Positions 10,115 through 18,189 of a stretch of 64,000 bases of DNA are shown here, piece by piece. The notes under the pieces were generated by a model. It did no database searches, was not told where the DNA came from, and saw only the letters and a program-made list of their open reading frames with translations. The translations under genes and the position numbers were made by a program. Numbering within the stretch: the stretch's first letter is position 1; each line of letters opens with the position of its first letter. This DNA comes from Flavobacterium oreochromis (GTDB taxonomy: Bacteria; Bacteroidota; Bacteroidia; Flavobacteriales; Flavobacteriaceae). The stretch lies in contig NZ_CP067377.1 in assembly GCF_019565455.1 (NCBI RefSeq), positions 1,240,001 through 1,304,000 of the forward strand, given 5' to 3'.

Positions 10115-10749
10115 CTTGCTGCCCTTACAATATCCTCATCGCTCCCTATTTCTATATCTAAAAACTTTTTAATATTTGCTTTCCTTTTTTCAATTGAACT
10201 CATAGAAAGATTTAGATAATTTGGAATATTCTTTGTTTTAATACCTTTAGAAAGTAATGATATGATCTGACGGTTTGTTTCGTCTAAATAAGCCTTATTT
10301 GACAATAATTCTTTTACATTATGATCTACCGTAAGACTTCTATAATTTTCTCCTTTTATTATTTTGTCAAAAGCTATTAATAACTCATCAGCTGTAAAAT
10401 CACTTTTTACTAATATTCCATCTGGGTTTACTCTTTTTATCATGTCTAACAAAATAATAGATTCAGAATGAGAAGTAAGGAAAACTATTTTTGTATTGGG
10501 TCTGTGCTTTCTAATTATTTTAGCTAGATCTATCCCGTTTTCTATGTGACCTTCTTTATATGCTGGTAAGTTATGGTCTAAAAAAGCAACGTCAAAATGA
10601 GCATTTGATTCTATAATTTTTAAAGCACTCTCACAATTATAAGCAGCCGTAGTGTTTATATTGTATCCAAAATCGTTGTATGAAAGAATTACTTTATAAC
10701 CTTCAATCATAGAAGGATGATCATCTACAATAAGTATTCTAATGTCCAT
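10096..10749 (-). CDS. Response regulator, receiver plus C-terminal DNA-binding domain
   Basis: A 217-residue transcription factor. The N-terminal receiver domain has the acidic pair Asp9-Asp10, the phosphoacceptor Asp58 (FLDHNLP), a conserved Ser/Thr (FLTSH) and Lys (VKSD). The C-terminal part (about 150-217) resembles a LuxR/NarL-like helix-turn-helix (I-I-S-L-L-S-K-G-I-K-T-K-N-I-P). It starts 20 bases after the histidine kinase gene, so the two form a two-gene operon and a cognate pair. The signal and target genes are unknown. Confidence 0.88.
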   Translation of the reverse strand: MDIRILIVDDHPSMIEGYKVILSYNDFGYNINTTAAYNCESALKIIESNAHFDVAFLDHNLPAYKEGHIENGIDLAKIIRKHRPNTKIVFLTSHSESIILLDMIKRVNPDGILVKSDFTADELLIAFDKIIKGENYRSLTVDHNVKELLSNKAYLDETNRQIISLLSKGIKTKNIPNYLNLSMSSIEKRKANIKKFLDIEIGSDEDIVRAARKAGVI

Positions 10750-10769
10750 GTTATTTAAAGTTAATTTTG

Positions 10770-12837
10770 TTAGTATGGCAATGATAGATTAATATGAGTT
10801 CCTTTGTTAACAGTTGAATAAAATTTTACCTCCCCATTCATTGATTTGGCTCTCGAATTAATATTCTTAATACCTATTCCTTCTTTTACTTTGTTTATGT
10901 CAAAACCAACTCCATTGTCCTCTATATCTATTATTAATCGATCTAGTACTTTTTTGATTGATAAAATTACTAATGTTGCATGAGAATATTTATACGTATT
11001 TTGAAGAGATTCTTGCAAAATTCTATAAATGTCTATTTTTACAGATGCTTCAATAGCTTCCCAAACAATATTAGAATCTATTTCTAGTATATATTCTATG
11101 TTAATTGCATTACAATAGTCCTCAAATAAATTTTGAATAATTAATTTAAAACTTTCTTTTTCTAAGAAGGTATCTTGGTTTAAATCATGTGAAATATTGC
11201 GTAATTCTTTTTCTATGTTTTGAATATTGTCAATATATTTTAAACATTTTTGAATCGTTTCGGTATCCTGTCTTTTAGATAATATAAACAAATTTAAACG
11301 AGTACTTGTTAGCTTACTCATTACTCCATCGTGTAGCTCTTGTGATATTCTCTTTTTTTCTTGTTGTCTAGTGTCATTTATTAGGTGTTGTTGTTGAAGC
11401 ATTAATTTATAAATCTGCTCGTTGCTTTCTTGCTGTTCTCGTTCAAATTGGAGTTGCTTATTTTTACTATGTTGACTTTTATTGTTGTATAACAAAATTA
11501 AAAGTATAATCATACCTGTACTACCAAATAAAATTAGCCATCTTTGAGAAGAAATCTGATCTTTTTCTTCTTGAATAATTTTTTTTCGCTTAAAATTTCA
11601 TCTGTCTCATATTCAATTCTTGCAAAACTATTTCGTTTATTAAATTCAGCAGTTTGTATACTATCATTTAAATTAATGTACTCTTCGTATAAATCATATC
11701 TGTTTTTCTTGTCAATTTTGCAAAGAAGCCTAAGTGCCCTTAGTTCTTCTTCAAGAATTTTATTTTTAGAAGCAATTTGTTTCGCATTTTTTAAAAAACT
11801 GATAGCTTTTGGAATATCTTTTTTATACAAATAAAGCTCTCCTAAATATATATTTGAAAGTACAATTCCAGGTATATTGTTGTCTTTTTTTCGAATTGCT
11901 AACGATTCGTAAAATTTTTCTTCAGCTATTTCTAAATTATCTAACTGCATTTCTGCGTATGCCTTATTGCTAATCAACGATGAGTAGGTATAAGAACTAA
12001 TTTTTTCGGGATCTGTAAAAAATAAACCTTCTTCGTATTGAACAATTGCTTCATGATACGCTTTCTTTTTTGCATAAGCTTTTCCTAAAAAGTTATAAAC
12101 CTGTGCTTTTAATGATTGGTATTGTGGATCTTTTGTTAATAAACTGGTTGTTGATAAGGCTTTATTGTAATAGGTTATCGCTTCATCAGGACTATTTAAA
12201 CCTATAAGAACATTACCCAGATTTAAGTAAGAATCGTAAACAAGTCTAGTATCGTTAATTTTTTTTGCAATTTTTAATACTTTGATAAATTCAACTTCTG
12301 CGCCTGAAAAATCTTTTTCATAGAGTAAAATATCTGCTTTTGAAAACTTTACACGAATTAATTCTTTTGTCTTTTTAAGAGTCTCGTAATTTTTTTCAGA
12401 TTTAGTAAAATAGTAATAAGCACTATCGTTTTTGTATTTTAAATAAAAATAATCTCCTATATAATGGTATCCTTTTGCAATATTTGTGGAATCTTTAGCT
12501 TGTTTAGAAAGTTTAAAAGCTAGTCTTGAAATACGAAGGTAGTTTTCTGAATCATTAAGATTATAATACCTTCCAGCCAGTTTGAAATAGCGTTCTCTTA
12601 GGCTGGAAGTATTATGTGTACTTTTTTGGAGCTCATTTTCAATGATGCGAATGTGTTTTTCTTTATCTTTTGCCGAATAATTAGGGTTATTCGCACTGTC
12701 TAAATATTTCTCGATTTTTATATCATCACTCATCTCTATTTCTTTTTACAAGAAAAGAGCGAAGAAAAAATTAAGAAAATTATTATAAGGTACTTGTTCA
12801 AGTTTTTTTTACCAAAATTAAGAAAAACTTTATTCAT
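10770..12837 (-). pseudogene. TPR-containing sensor histidine kinase, frameshifted twice as read
   Basis: One gene reconstructed from three frames. The ATG at 12837 starts a signal sequence ending in a lipobox-like SLFSC. A T5 run (12743-12747) shifts the frame into an approximately 400-residue block of tetratricopeptide repeats. A T8 run near 11579-11586 shifts it again into a transmembrane helix (L-I-L-F-G-S-T-G-M-I-I-L-L-I-L-L), then a HisKA_3 dimerisation domain with the phosphorylated His in QELHDG and a HATPase with DNGVGFD and GIGIKNI. This layout, periplasmic TPR then membrane helix then NarX-type kinase, is common in Flavobacteriaceae and pairs with LuxR-type regulators such as the next gene. 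Both breaks lie in homopolymers, so the gene is probably intact in the cell. Confidence 0.8.
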
Positions 12838-12972
12838 ATATTTTTAAAATGATGGCAAAACATTTGAAGGTTACTTATAATTTTAAAAAAATTAGTACAT
12901 TGTGATAAATTAATTGAAATGAGTTCTGTAGTTGTTTAGATTTATAGAAAGACGAATATATTTGTGTTGTTT

Positions 12973-13176
12973 TTATTCTGGTTTTCTAGGTCTAATTATA
13001 GGTTCTCCATCCATGTCATATTCTAAACTGTAATTAGATCGATTAAGAAGTGTATTTTCTTCTTCAGTCATTTTAGCGGTAGGGTCTATAGAATAAGATC
13101 CATCTCCATTTTCAGTACAAGTTATAGGGGAAATGAATAATAAAAACATACCCGAAAATAAATATAACTTTTTCAT
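12973..13176 (-). CDS. Small exported protein (paralogue A)
   Basis: A 67-residue product with a clear export signal (MKKLYLFSGMFLLFISPITC) and a short acidic mature part containing GDGSYSIDPTA and a D-G-E-P-I-I-R-P tail. The Cys at residue 20 could be lipidated, although the -3 to -1 residues are not a classical lipobox. It is a tandem paralogue of the next gene. I do not recognise the family. The size and sequence pattern suggest a small envelope or secreted peptide. Confidence 0.6.
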   Translation of the reverse strand: MKKLYLFSGMFLLFISPITCTENGDGSYSIDPTAKMTEEENTLLNRSNYSLEYDMDGEPIIRPRKPE

Positions 13177-13280
13177 AATTTATTATTTTGAGTTTAAATA
13201 GAGTTATTATTTTAGAGGAATTTTTAGTATAGATTTTTACGGATAGTTAAAAAGTTCCTTTAAAAATAAAGAGCGTATTG

Positions 13281-13487
13281 TTATTGTTGTGGTTTTGTAG
13301 GTTTAAGTATAGGTTCACCGTCTGCTTGATACTCTAAAGTATAGTTAGATTGATTAAGAAGGCTGCTTTGTTCTTCAGTCATTCTAGCGGTAGGGTCTAT
13401 AGAATAAGATCCGTCTGCATTTTCTGTACAAGTTATAGGAGAAATAAATAATAAAAACATGCCTGAAAATAAATAGAACTTTTTCAT
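13281..13487 (-). CDS. Small exported protein (paralogue B)
   Basis: A 68-residue near-copy of the downstream gene at 12973-13176. The signal sequence is almost identical, as is the start of the mature part (C-T-E-N-x-D-G-S-Y-S-I-D-P-T-A-x-M-T-E-E), with divergence in the C-terminal third. The pair is a tandem duplication on the minus strand, separated by about 100 AT-rich bases. Function unknown. Confidence 0.6.
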   Translation of the reverse strand: MKKFYLFSGMFLLFISPITCTENADGSYSIDPTARMTEEQSSLLNQSNYTLEYQADGEPILKPTKPQQ

Positions 13488-13590
13488 AATTACTTGATTT
13501 TAAGTTTGTTAATTAGTTTGTGAAATTAATTGTTTTTTTTTCGAATGTATTACGGGTTTTCCGTATATTTTGTTAAATATTTTAACATTT

Positions 13591-14316
13591 ATGGCGATTT
13601 ATATTATAGGAGATATTCATGGAGCTTATAAAGGATTATTGCAGTTGATAGCTGTAACGCCTTTAAAATCAGGTGATACTATTATTTTTTTAGGTGACTA
13701 TGTAGATGGTTGGAGTGAGAGTCCACAGGTTTTAGATCTTTTAATAGATCTGAATAACCATTATAATTGTATTTATATAAGAGGTAATCATGATGAGTTA
13801 CTCTTAGATTGGTTAAAAAATCAGGAAGAAAATGTGTTGTGGTACCAAAGTGGAGGACAATCAACAATTGAAGCTTATAAAAATATAAGTAAAGAAATTA
13901 AGGATAAGCATATTGAGTTTTTATCTAGTTTAAAAGACTATTATATAGATAATCAAAATAGACTTTTTGTTCATGCTGGGTTTACAAATTTAAAAGGAGT
14001 AACACACGAATATTATCCAAGATTACTCTATTGGGATAGAACACTGTGGGAAATGGCTTTGTGTTTAGATCCTTCCATAAGTGTTGATAGTCCTTTTTAT
14101 CCTAAGCGTTTAGCTCTGTATCAAGAAATTTTTATAGGACACACTCCTGTTACAAATTTAGGCGTAACCACTCCTATAAAAAGAGCTAATGTTTGGAATC
14201 TAGATACAGGAGCCGCTTTTAGTGGTTGTATTACGATTTTAAATATTGAAACAAAGCAATTTTGGCAAAGTGATCCTATCTGTACACTCTACCCAAATGA
14301 AAAAGGTAGAAATTAA
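13591..14316 (+). CDS. Metallophosphoesterase (PrpE/ApaH-like)
   Basis: A calcineurin-like phosphatase with the metal-binding motifs GDIHG (near residue 6), GDYVDGW (near 35) and GNHDE (near 67), a later H-A-G-F and a G-H-T-P near the C-terminus. These ligands build a two-metal site acting on phosphoesters such as Ap4A or phosphoproteins. The start is the ATG at 13591 (MAIYIIGDIHG) rather than an upstream in-frame TTG. It is a clear paralogue of the gene at 41721-42446 in the NAD cluster, sharing the SES(P/A)Q segment and the YPKR-x-x-x-Y-x-E-I-(F/Y)-I-G-H-T-P block. Substrate unknown. Confidence 0.85.
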   Translation: MAIYIIGDIHGAYKGLLQLIAVTPLKSGDTIIFLGDYVDGWSESPQVLDLLIDLNNHYNCIYIRGNHDELLLDWLKNQEENVLWYQSGGQSTIEAYKNISKEIKDKHIEFLSSLKDYYIDNQNRLFVHAGFTNLKGVTHEYYPRLLYWDRTLWEMALCLDPSISVDSPFYPKRLALYQEIFIGHTPVTNLGVTTPIKRANVWNLDTGAAFSGCITILNIETKQFWQSDPICTLYPNEKGRN

Positions 14317-14349
14317 ATACAAGTTTATATCTTTGCTAAAAAAATAATT

Positions 14350-14847
14350 ATGAAAAAAGTTTTTGTTTTAGTAGCAACTCTAATAGGATTCATGTCACAG
14401 GCTCAAGAAGCTTATAAGGGTAAAGGAGATACAAAGTTTCATGTTGGTGCTAATTTGCAATCAGGAGGAACTGGATTAAATGTAGGAACAGATTTTGGAT
14501 TAGGAGAAAATATTTCAGTAGGTGTTGTAGCAAATTATTTGTTAGACGTAAAACCAATTGAAGGTGATAGTTATGACTTTTTAGATAGAGCAGATCTTAA
14601 AGCTAGATTTAATGCAAATATTGGAAAAGTATTAACATTACCTGAACAGTTAGATGTGTATCCAGGTTTAGACTTAGGTTTAAGAAATTTTGGAGGACAC
14701 TTAGGAGCTCGTTATTTCTTTTCAGAAGGATTTGGTTTACAAGTAGAAACAGGGGTTCCTTTTGCTAAGTACACAAAAGATCCAGTAGGTTTTGATCGTT
14801 TAAACAATCAATTCTATGTTAATTTAAGTGCTGTTTTTAATCTGTAA
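14350..14847 (+). CDS. Small outer-membrane beta-barrel-like protein
   Basis: A 165-residue protein with a cleavable signal (MKKVFVLVATLIGFMSQAQ) and a mature part of alternating hydrophobic/polar strands rich in Gly, ending in a strand with C-terminal Leu after V-N-L-S-A-V-F-N. The pattern suggests a small eight-strand barrel or periplasmic beta protein, as in a conserved flavobacterial family of unknown function. A TATCTTTG -7 box at 14328-14335 lies just upstream. Its stop overlaps the ATG of the next gene (TAATG), so the two are translationally coupled. Confidence 0.65.
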   Translation: MKKVFVLVATLIGFMSQAQEAYKGKGDTKFHVGANLQSGGTGLNVGTDFGLGENISVGVVANYLLDVKPIEGDSYDFLDRADLKARFNANIGKVLTLPEQLDVYPGLDLGLRNFGGHLGARYFFSEGFGLQVETGVPFAKYTKDPVGFDRLNNQFYVNLSAVFNL

Positions 14848-15416
14848 TGAGTGTTATTGAAAAAAAACTAAAGGATCGTAGTAACTCAAAATGCGAACTT
14901 TGTGGAACTGAACATGATTTACAAGTTTATACAGTAGCACCTAGAACAATAGAAAGCTTAGAAGATTCAATACTAGCATGTAAAACCTGTATAGAACAAA
15001 TTAATAATTCTGAATTAACAGATGCAAATCATTGGCATTGCTTATCTGATTCTATGTGGAATGAGCATTTACCAGTGCAAATTGTATCTTGGCGTATGCT
15101 TACCCGTTTAAATAAAACAGATCTAGTGGATATGATGTACCTAGATGATGAATCATTAGAATGGGCAAAAGCAACAGGAGAAGGAGTACAAGAAGACAAA
15201 ATAGTACATAAAGATTCTAATGGAAATGTACTTCAAGACGGTGATTCAGTTGTTTTAATTAAAGATTTAGATGTAAAAGGAGCGAATTTTATAGCTAAAA
15301 GAGGAGCTGCTGTACATAATATTAAGTTAGTTTGGGATAATCCTGAACAAATAGAAGGAAGAGTTGAAGGACAATATATTGTTATTTTAACCCAATACAT
15401 TAAGAAGACAAAATAA
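14847..15416 (+). CDS. PhnA-like zinc-ribbon protein
   Basis: A 189-residue protein. The N-terminus has C-E-L-C (residues 17-20) and a second C-K-T-C pair about 30 residues later, together a zinc ribbon. The last 70 residues match the PhnA domain (D-S-N-G-N-x-L-x-D-G-D-S-V-V-L-I-K-D-L-x-V-K-G), an SH3-like fold. The family was named for a gene near the phosphonate operon of E. coli, but no role in phosphonate use is established. It is coupled to the preceding gene by the overlapping TAATG. Confidence 0.8.
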   Translation: MSVIEKKLKDRSNSKCELCGTEHDLQVYTVAPRTIESLEDSILACKTCIEQINNSELTDANHWHCLSDSMWNEHLPVQIVSWRMLTRLNKTDLVDMMYLDDESLEWAKATGEGVQEDKIVHKDSNGNVLQDGDSVVLIKDLDVKGANFIAKRGAAVHNIKLVWDNPEQIEGRVEGQYIVILTQYIKKTK

Positions 15417-15441
15417 ATATTGTTCAATAAAGTTTATAAGC

Positions 15442-15542
15442 TTGTCATTCCGATGGAAGGAGTATTTAAAATTTCTGAAAAAGATAGGAATAAATAGTTT
15501 ATTTTATAATAACTAAGATTTATCCTTACTTCGGGATGACAA
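15442..15542. repeat. Intergenic inverted repeat, TTGTCATTCCGA type
   Basis: TTGTCATTCCGA followed by GGAAGGA at 15442-15461 faces TCCTTACTTCGGGATGACAA at 15523-15542. The arms are close to complementary around about 60 AT-rich bases. This repeated-palindrome type is common between genes in Bacteroidota. No ORF is inside. Confidence 0.6.
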
Positions 15543-15630
15543 ATTAAACGTTTAAAATAAACTCGGATAATCTTGATAGTTAGTTTTTAAAAAAAACACC
15601 TTAATTTTTTTAAAAAAATATCTTTATACG

Positions 15631-15663
15631 TTTGGTAATATTAATAAAAAGTGCTTATATTTG
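15631..15663 (+). promoter_or_regulatory. Promoter of tRNA-Gly copy 1
   Basis: TTTG at 15631-15634, a 21-base spacer and TATATTTG at 15656-15663. The -7 box lies 10 bases before the mature tRNA 5' end. The same arrangement precedes copy 2. Confidence 0.75.
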
Positions 15664-15673
15664 CACTCGCAAT

Positions 15674-15746
<73 letters not shown>

Positions 15747-15747
15747 C

Positions 15748-15782
15748 AAAGCCCTAAAACATACGTTTTAGGGCTTTTTTTT
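15748..15782 (+). terminator. Terminator of tRNA-Gly copy 1
   Basis: AAAGCCCTAAAAC and GTTTTAGGGCTTT form a 13-bp stem around ATAC, followed by a T run. Confidence 0.9.
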
Positions 15783-15816
15783 ACCTTATCTTTATTGTTA
15801 AAAAAAACATTTAAAA

Positions 15817-15849
15817 TTTGGTAATATCAAGAAAAAGTGTTTATATTTG
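15817..15849 (+). promoter_or_regulatory. Promoter of tRNA-Gly copy 2
   Basis: TTTG at 15817-15820, a 21-base spacer and TATATTTG at 15842-15849, repeating the copy 1 promoter with few changes. Confidence 0.75.
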
Positions 15850-15859
15850 CACTCGCAAT

Positions 15860-15932
<73 letters not shown>

Positions 15933-15933
15933 C

Positions 15934-15966
15934 AAAGCCCTAAAACTTATGTTTTAGGGCTTTTTA
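15934..15966 (+). terminator. Terminator of tRNA-Gly copy 2
   Basis: AAAGCCCTAAAAC pairs with GTTTTAGGGCTTT around a TTAT loop, followed by T residues. It is the same stem as in copy 1. Confidence 0.9.
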
Positions 15967-16031
15967 TTATTTCTATTTTTTGTTGTATCCTTTTTAAAAA
16001 AAAACTTACAAGTATTTTTTTTAACAAAACA

Positions 16032-16063
16032 TTTGTTTTTATTGAAAATGTGTTTTATATTTG
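16032..16063 (+). promoter_or_regulatory. Promoter upstream of tssD copy 1
   Basis: TTTG at 16032-16035, a 20-base spacer and TATATTTG at 16056-16063. The ATG is at 16245, so the leader would be about 175 bases. The leader holds a short palindrome (GGGATATCCC) but no recognisable riboswitch. Confidence 0.55.
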
Positions 16064-16244
16064 ATTTAGTTGTATTTCCATAATTGGTTGTTATTATTCA
16101 AAAATAAATAGGCTATGACACTTCACTTTTAAAGAATTAAAAAAGGGATATCCCCTGATTCATTCCAAAATTATTTTTTTTAATACACCTCCATACACCT
16201 TATGGACATACTATTGTTATGTAATTTTTTTAAATTTTTATATT

Positions 16245-16631
16245 ATGTCATTTAAATCAAAACTATCAGTAGCTGGAAAAGAGTACACTGTACTAAACGT
16301 AAATTATGGTTTATTTCAAGAAACTGATGCAACAGGTAGACCCTCTACCGTTACTAGAGGTGGTAAAATTGAATTAACTATTGAAGGAACAGCAGACACT
16401 TCTTTCTTTGAGTGGATGACCAATTCTTTTGAAAGAAAAGACGGTAGCGTAAAATTCTTCAAAAGAGATAGCGATGCTGTTTTAAAAGAATTAAAATTTT
16501 CAGAAGCATATGTAGTAAAATTCAGAGAAAACTTTGATTCTACAGGCGTAAACCCTCTAACTGAAACCTTCACTATTTCAGCTAAAAAAATTGAATTAGG
16601 AAACGGTGCTTACGAAAACGAGTGGGTATAA
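16245..16631 (+). CDS. tssD: Type VI secretion tube protein TssD/Hcp (copy 1)
   Basis: A 128-residue protein of the Bacteroidota TssD family, the hexameric ring subunit that stacks into the inner tube expelled by the T6SS. The family pattern is visible: MSFKSKLSVAGKEYTVLN, a conserved E-T-D-A-T-G-R-P after the first strands, G-G-K-I-E-L-T-I-E, and a W-M motif followed by K-D-G-x-(V/I)-x-F-F-(K/R)-R-D. It ends in NEWV. There is no signal peptide, as expected. A paralogue follows at 16874. No sheath, baseplate or ClpV genes are in the window, so this is an orphan tube/spike locus. Confidence 0.9.
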   Translation: MSFKSKLSVAGKEYTVLNVNYGLFQETDATGRPSTVTRGGKIELTIEGTADTSFFEWMTNSFERKDGSVKFFKRDSDAVLKELKFSEAYVVKFRENFDSTGVNPLTETFTISAKKIELGNGAYENEWV

Positions 16632-16650
16632 TTAACTAAGTAAACAAAAA

Positions 16651-16833
16651 GAGGGTGTCCGAGAAGTAAAACAAACGCACCTTTTGTCATGCAAACCCAA
16701 GAAAAGTTCCATATCTCTATTATGCGATTTGCTTCGTTTACTTAAACGTAGCCCTTGAGTTTCCCTTGGTCAACTAAAGCAAAACAGCTAAACGATCTTA
16801 AATGGCAAAATTGCGGACTTTTTAGACAGCCTC
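16651..16833. repeat. Intergenic palindromic element, GAGGCTGTC family (copy 2)
   Basis: GAGGgTGTCcgAgAAGT (16651-16667) and ACTTTTTAGACAGCCTC (16817-16833) are terminal inverted repeats matching at 13 of 17 positions, followed by a T run. The interior includes TTTCCCTTGGTCAAC and GGCAAAATTGCGGACTTT, which resemble copy 3 read in reverse. It lies between the two tssD genes and probably also terminates transcription of the first. Confidence 0.75.
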
Positions 16834-16873
16834 TTTTTTTATTTTAAATAACAACATCATAAAAAATTAACCT

Positions 16874-17263
16874 ATGTCATTTTTAGCAAAATTAGAACTA
16901 GACGGCAATATTTATAATATCTTAAGTTGTGATTATCATTTTACACAAGAAATAGATGCCACAGGAAAACCAGAAGGTATGCCTCAAGGAGGAGAAATCA
17001 GCATTCGAATAGAAAGCAATGGAAAATCAAACTTACTTCAATGGATGCTTGATCATAGCCAAACTAAAAATGGAACCATCATATTCTTTCGAAGAGATGC
17101 CATGAGCAAATTACAAGAATTAAGCTTTGAAAAAGCCTATTGCGTTTCTTTTTCAGAACATTTTGATGCTAAAAGCGACGAGCCCCTACAAATTGCAATG
17201 CGACTCATGGCTAAACGCTTTACACTGAATGATGCCACTCACGAAAAAAAATGGAAAGAATAA
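16874..17263 (+). CDS. tssD: Type VI secretion tube protein TssD/Hcp (copy 2)
   Basis: A 129-residue paralogue of the gene at 16245. It shares the MSF-x-(S/A)-K-L start, E-(T/I)-D-A-T-G-(R/K)-P, G-G-(K/E)-I, the W-M segment and the F-F-(K/R)-R-D-(S/A) block, but is otherwise well diverged. In Bacteroidota such divergent TssD proteins may carry or match particular effectors. That role is inferred here from the position before the vgrG-effector pair. A vgrG fragment begins right after its stop codon. Confidence 0.88.
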   Translation: MSFLAKLELDGNIYNILSCDYHFTQEIDATGKPEGMPQGGEISIRIESNGKSNLLQWMLDHSQTKNGTIIFFRRDAMSKLQELSFEKAYCVSFSEHFDAKSDEPLQIAMRLMAKRFTLNDATHEKKWKE

Positions 17264-17278
17264 ACTAATTAACCATAG

Positions 17279-17487
17279 AAATCAACCATTTTCATAACGG
17301 AAACGATTATTACAGCTAATTTGTAGAAATCCCTGATATCTGGATCCACCTTATTTTGACGACAACATCTATCCTAACCGCCAAGAACAAATCGCATATG
17401 TAGTAGATCACAACAACCCTATAAGAATGGGTAGAGTACGCGTACAATTTCCTTGGCAAGAAAAAAAATCAAAAACTGTGGATCTAA
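17279..17487 (+). pseudogene. vgrG fragment (degenerate)
   Basis: About 205 bases closely match the intact vgrG at about 19260-19470, covering codons for E-I-N-H-F-H-N-G, the P-D-x-W segment, P-Y-F-D-D-N-I and N-N-P-I-R-M-G-R-V-R-V-Q-F-P-W-Q. Substitutions introduce stops and a small deletion breaks the frame. The match ends abruptly at CTGTGGAT, just before repeat element copy 3. It is a remnant of a second vgrG left by recombination or deletion. Confidence 0.85.
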
Positions 17488-17489
17488 AC

Positions 17490-17673
17490 GAGGCTGTCCT
17501 AAAAGTCCGCAATCTTGTCATTTGACTTCGTCCAGTCGCTTTGCTCTAGTCGATCAAAGGGAGACCCGAGAGTTCCGCTCGAACAGGCCAAATCACATAA
17601 TACTGATTATGAAACTCCTCCTTCCGTTGGAGAGACAAACTGTGTGTTGATTTTTTACTTTTAGGACAGCCTC
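17490..17673. repeat. Intergenic palindromic element, GAGGCTGTC family (copy 3)
   Basis: Perfect 17-bp terminal inverted repeats, GAGGCTGTCCTAAAAGT at 17490-17506 and ACTTTTAGGACAGCCTC at 17657-17673. Read in reverse, the interior resembles copy 2. It abuts the broken end of the vgrG fragment. Open frames across it (about 65 and 99 codons) are low-complexity artefacts. MITE-like behaviour is suggested by perfect ends and lack of a gene, but no target duplication is evident. Confidence 0.8.
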
Positions 17674-17687
17674 TATTTGGAGTATCT

Positions 17688-17804
17688 ACAAAGTTGTGTG
17701 GATTTTTTTTAAAATATTTTTTCCGCACAAAGTTGTGTAGTTTTTTTTGAAAATTTTTTTTCCACACAACTTTGTGTAGTTTTTTTTGTAAAAAAAATTT
17801 CCAC
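17688..17804. repeat. Three 39-bp tandem repeats with a short palindrome
   Basis: Units at 17688-17726, 17727-17765 and 17766-17804 are each exactly 39 bases. Each starts with ACAA(AG/CT)TTGTGTG or a close variant and continues with T and A runs to CC(G/A)C. Each holds the palindrome CACAA-NN-TTGTG, and in the third unit the two central bases are inverted (CT for AG). A partial fourth unit (ACAAAAAATTC) follows. Confidence 0.85.
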
Positions 17805-18189
17805 ACAAAAAATTCAGTAAGCATACAAAAACATTGCCCCATCAATAGACTGAACCCAAATTAGACAACAGACTTTGCAATGCAGAACAAAAGAGGAATA
17901 TGAACCGCAATTTTTTCCGTAGTTCTAGTTTTACTCCATTGAAGACAAAAAATGGAGTGTTTTTTTTCGATTCAAAGCTATTTTAACAATAATAAATTCC
18001 CAACACTTATATGCGAGGTTTAACGTTTTGAATTAATTTTATTAAACCCCTAAACAAACCCATTAACCAATCTTGGTTTTAATACAAAATATTGTATTTT
18101 TAAGTTACTGTAAAATAAAACAATGCGTTGTGTTATAATAAACACTGTTTTTAAATAAAAAAAACAAGAACTAAACAAGCTAACTAACT
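17805..18189. other. Non-coding stretch before vgrG
   Basis: About 385 AT-rich bases without a credible gene. They hold the terminator at 17933-17967 and a small palindrome (ATACAAAATATTGTAT near 18083). No TAnnTTTG box is obvious before vgrG. A short stretch near 17840-17890 looks like scrambled sequence from an older gene, but I cannot identify it. Confidence 0.6.
17933..17967 (+). terminator. Rho-independent terminator
   Basis: ACTCCAT and ATGGAGT form a stem around about 12 bases, followed by eight T residues. Confidence 0.75.

Noticed and set aside
11544..11834. 96-codon plus-strand frame
   Set aside because: Antisense to the conserved TPR/histidine kinase gene; hydrophobic F/L-rich translation typical of a shadow frame in AT-rich sequence.
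12954..12961. TATATTTG box on the plus strand
   Set aside because: No plus-strand gene follows before 13591, and no -33 element is seen; probably chance in AT-rich sequence, though an antisense RNA cannot be excluded.
17453..17845. Open frames of 65 (+) and 99 (-) codons
   Set aside because: They lie within the vgrG remnant, the palindromic element and the 39-bp repeats. Composition is low-complexity (runs of K, N, F) and no family is recognisable.
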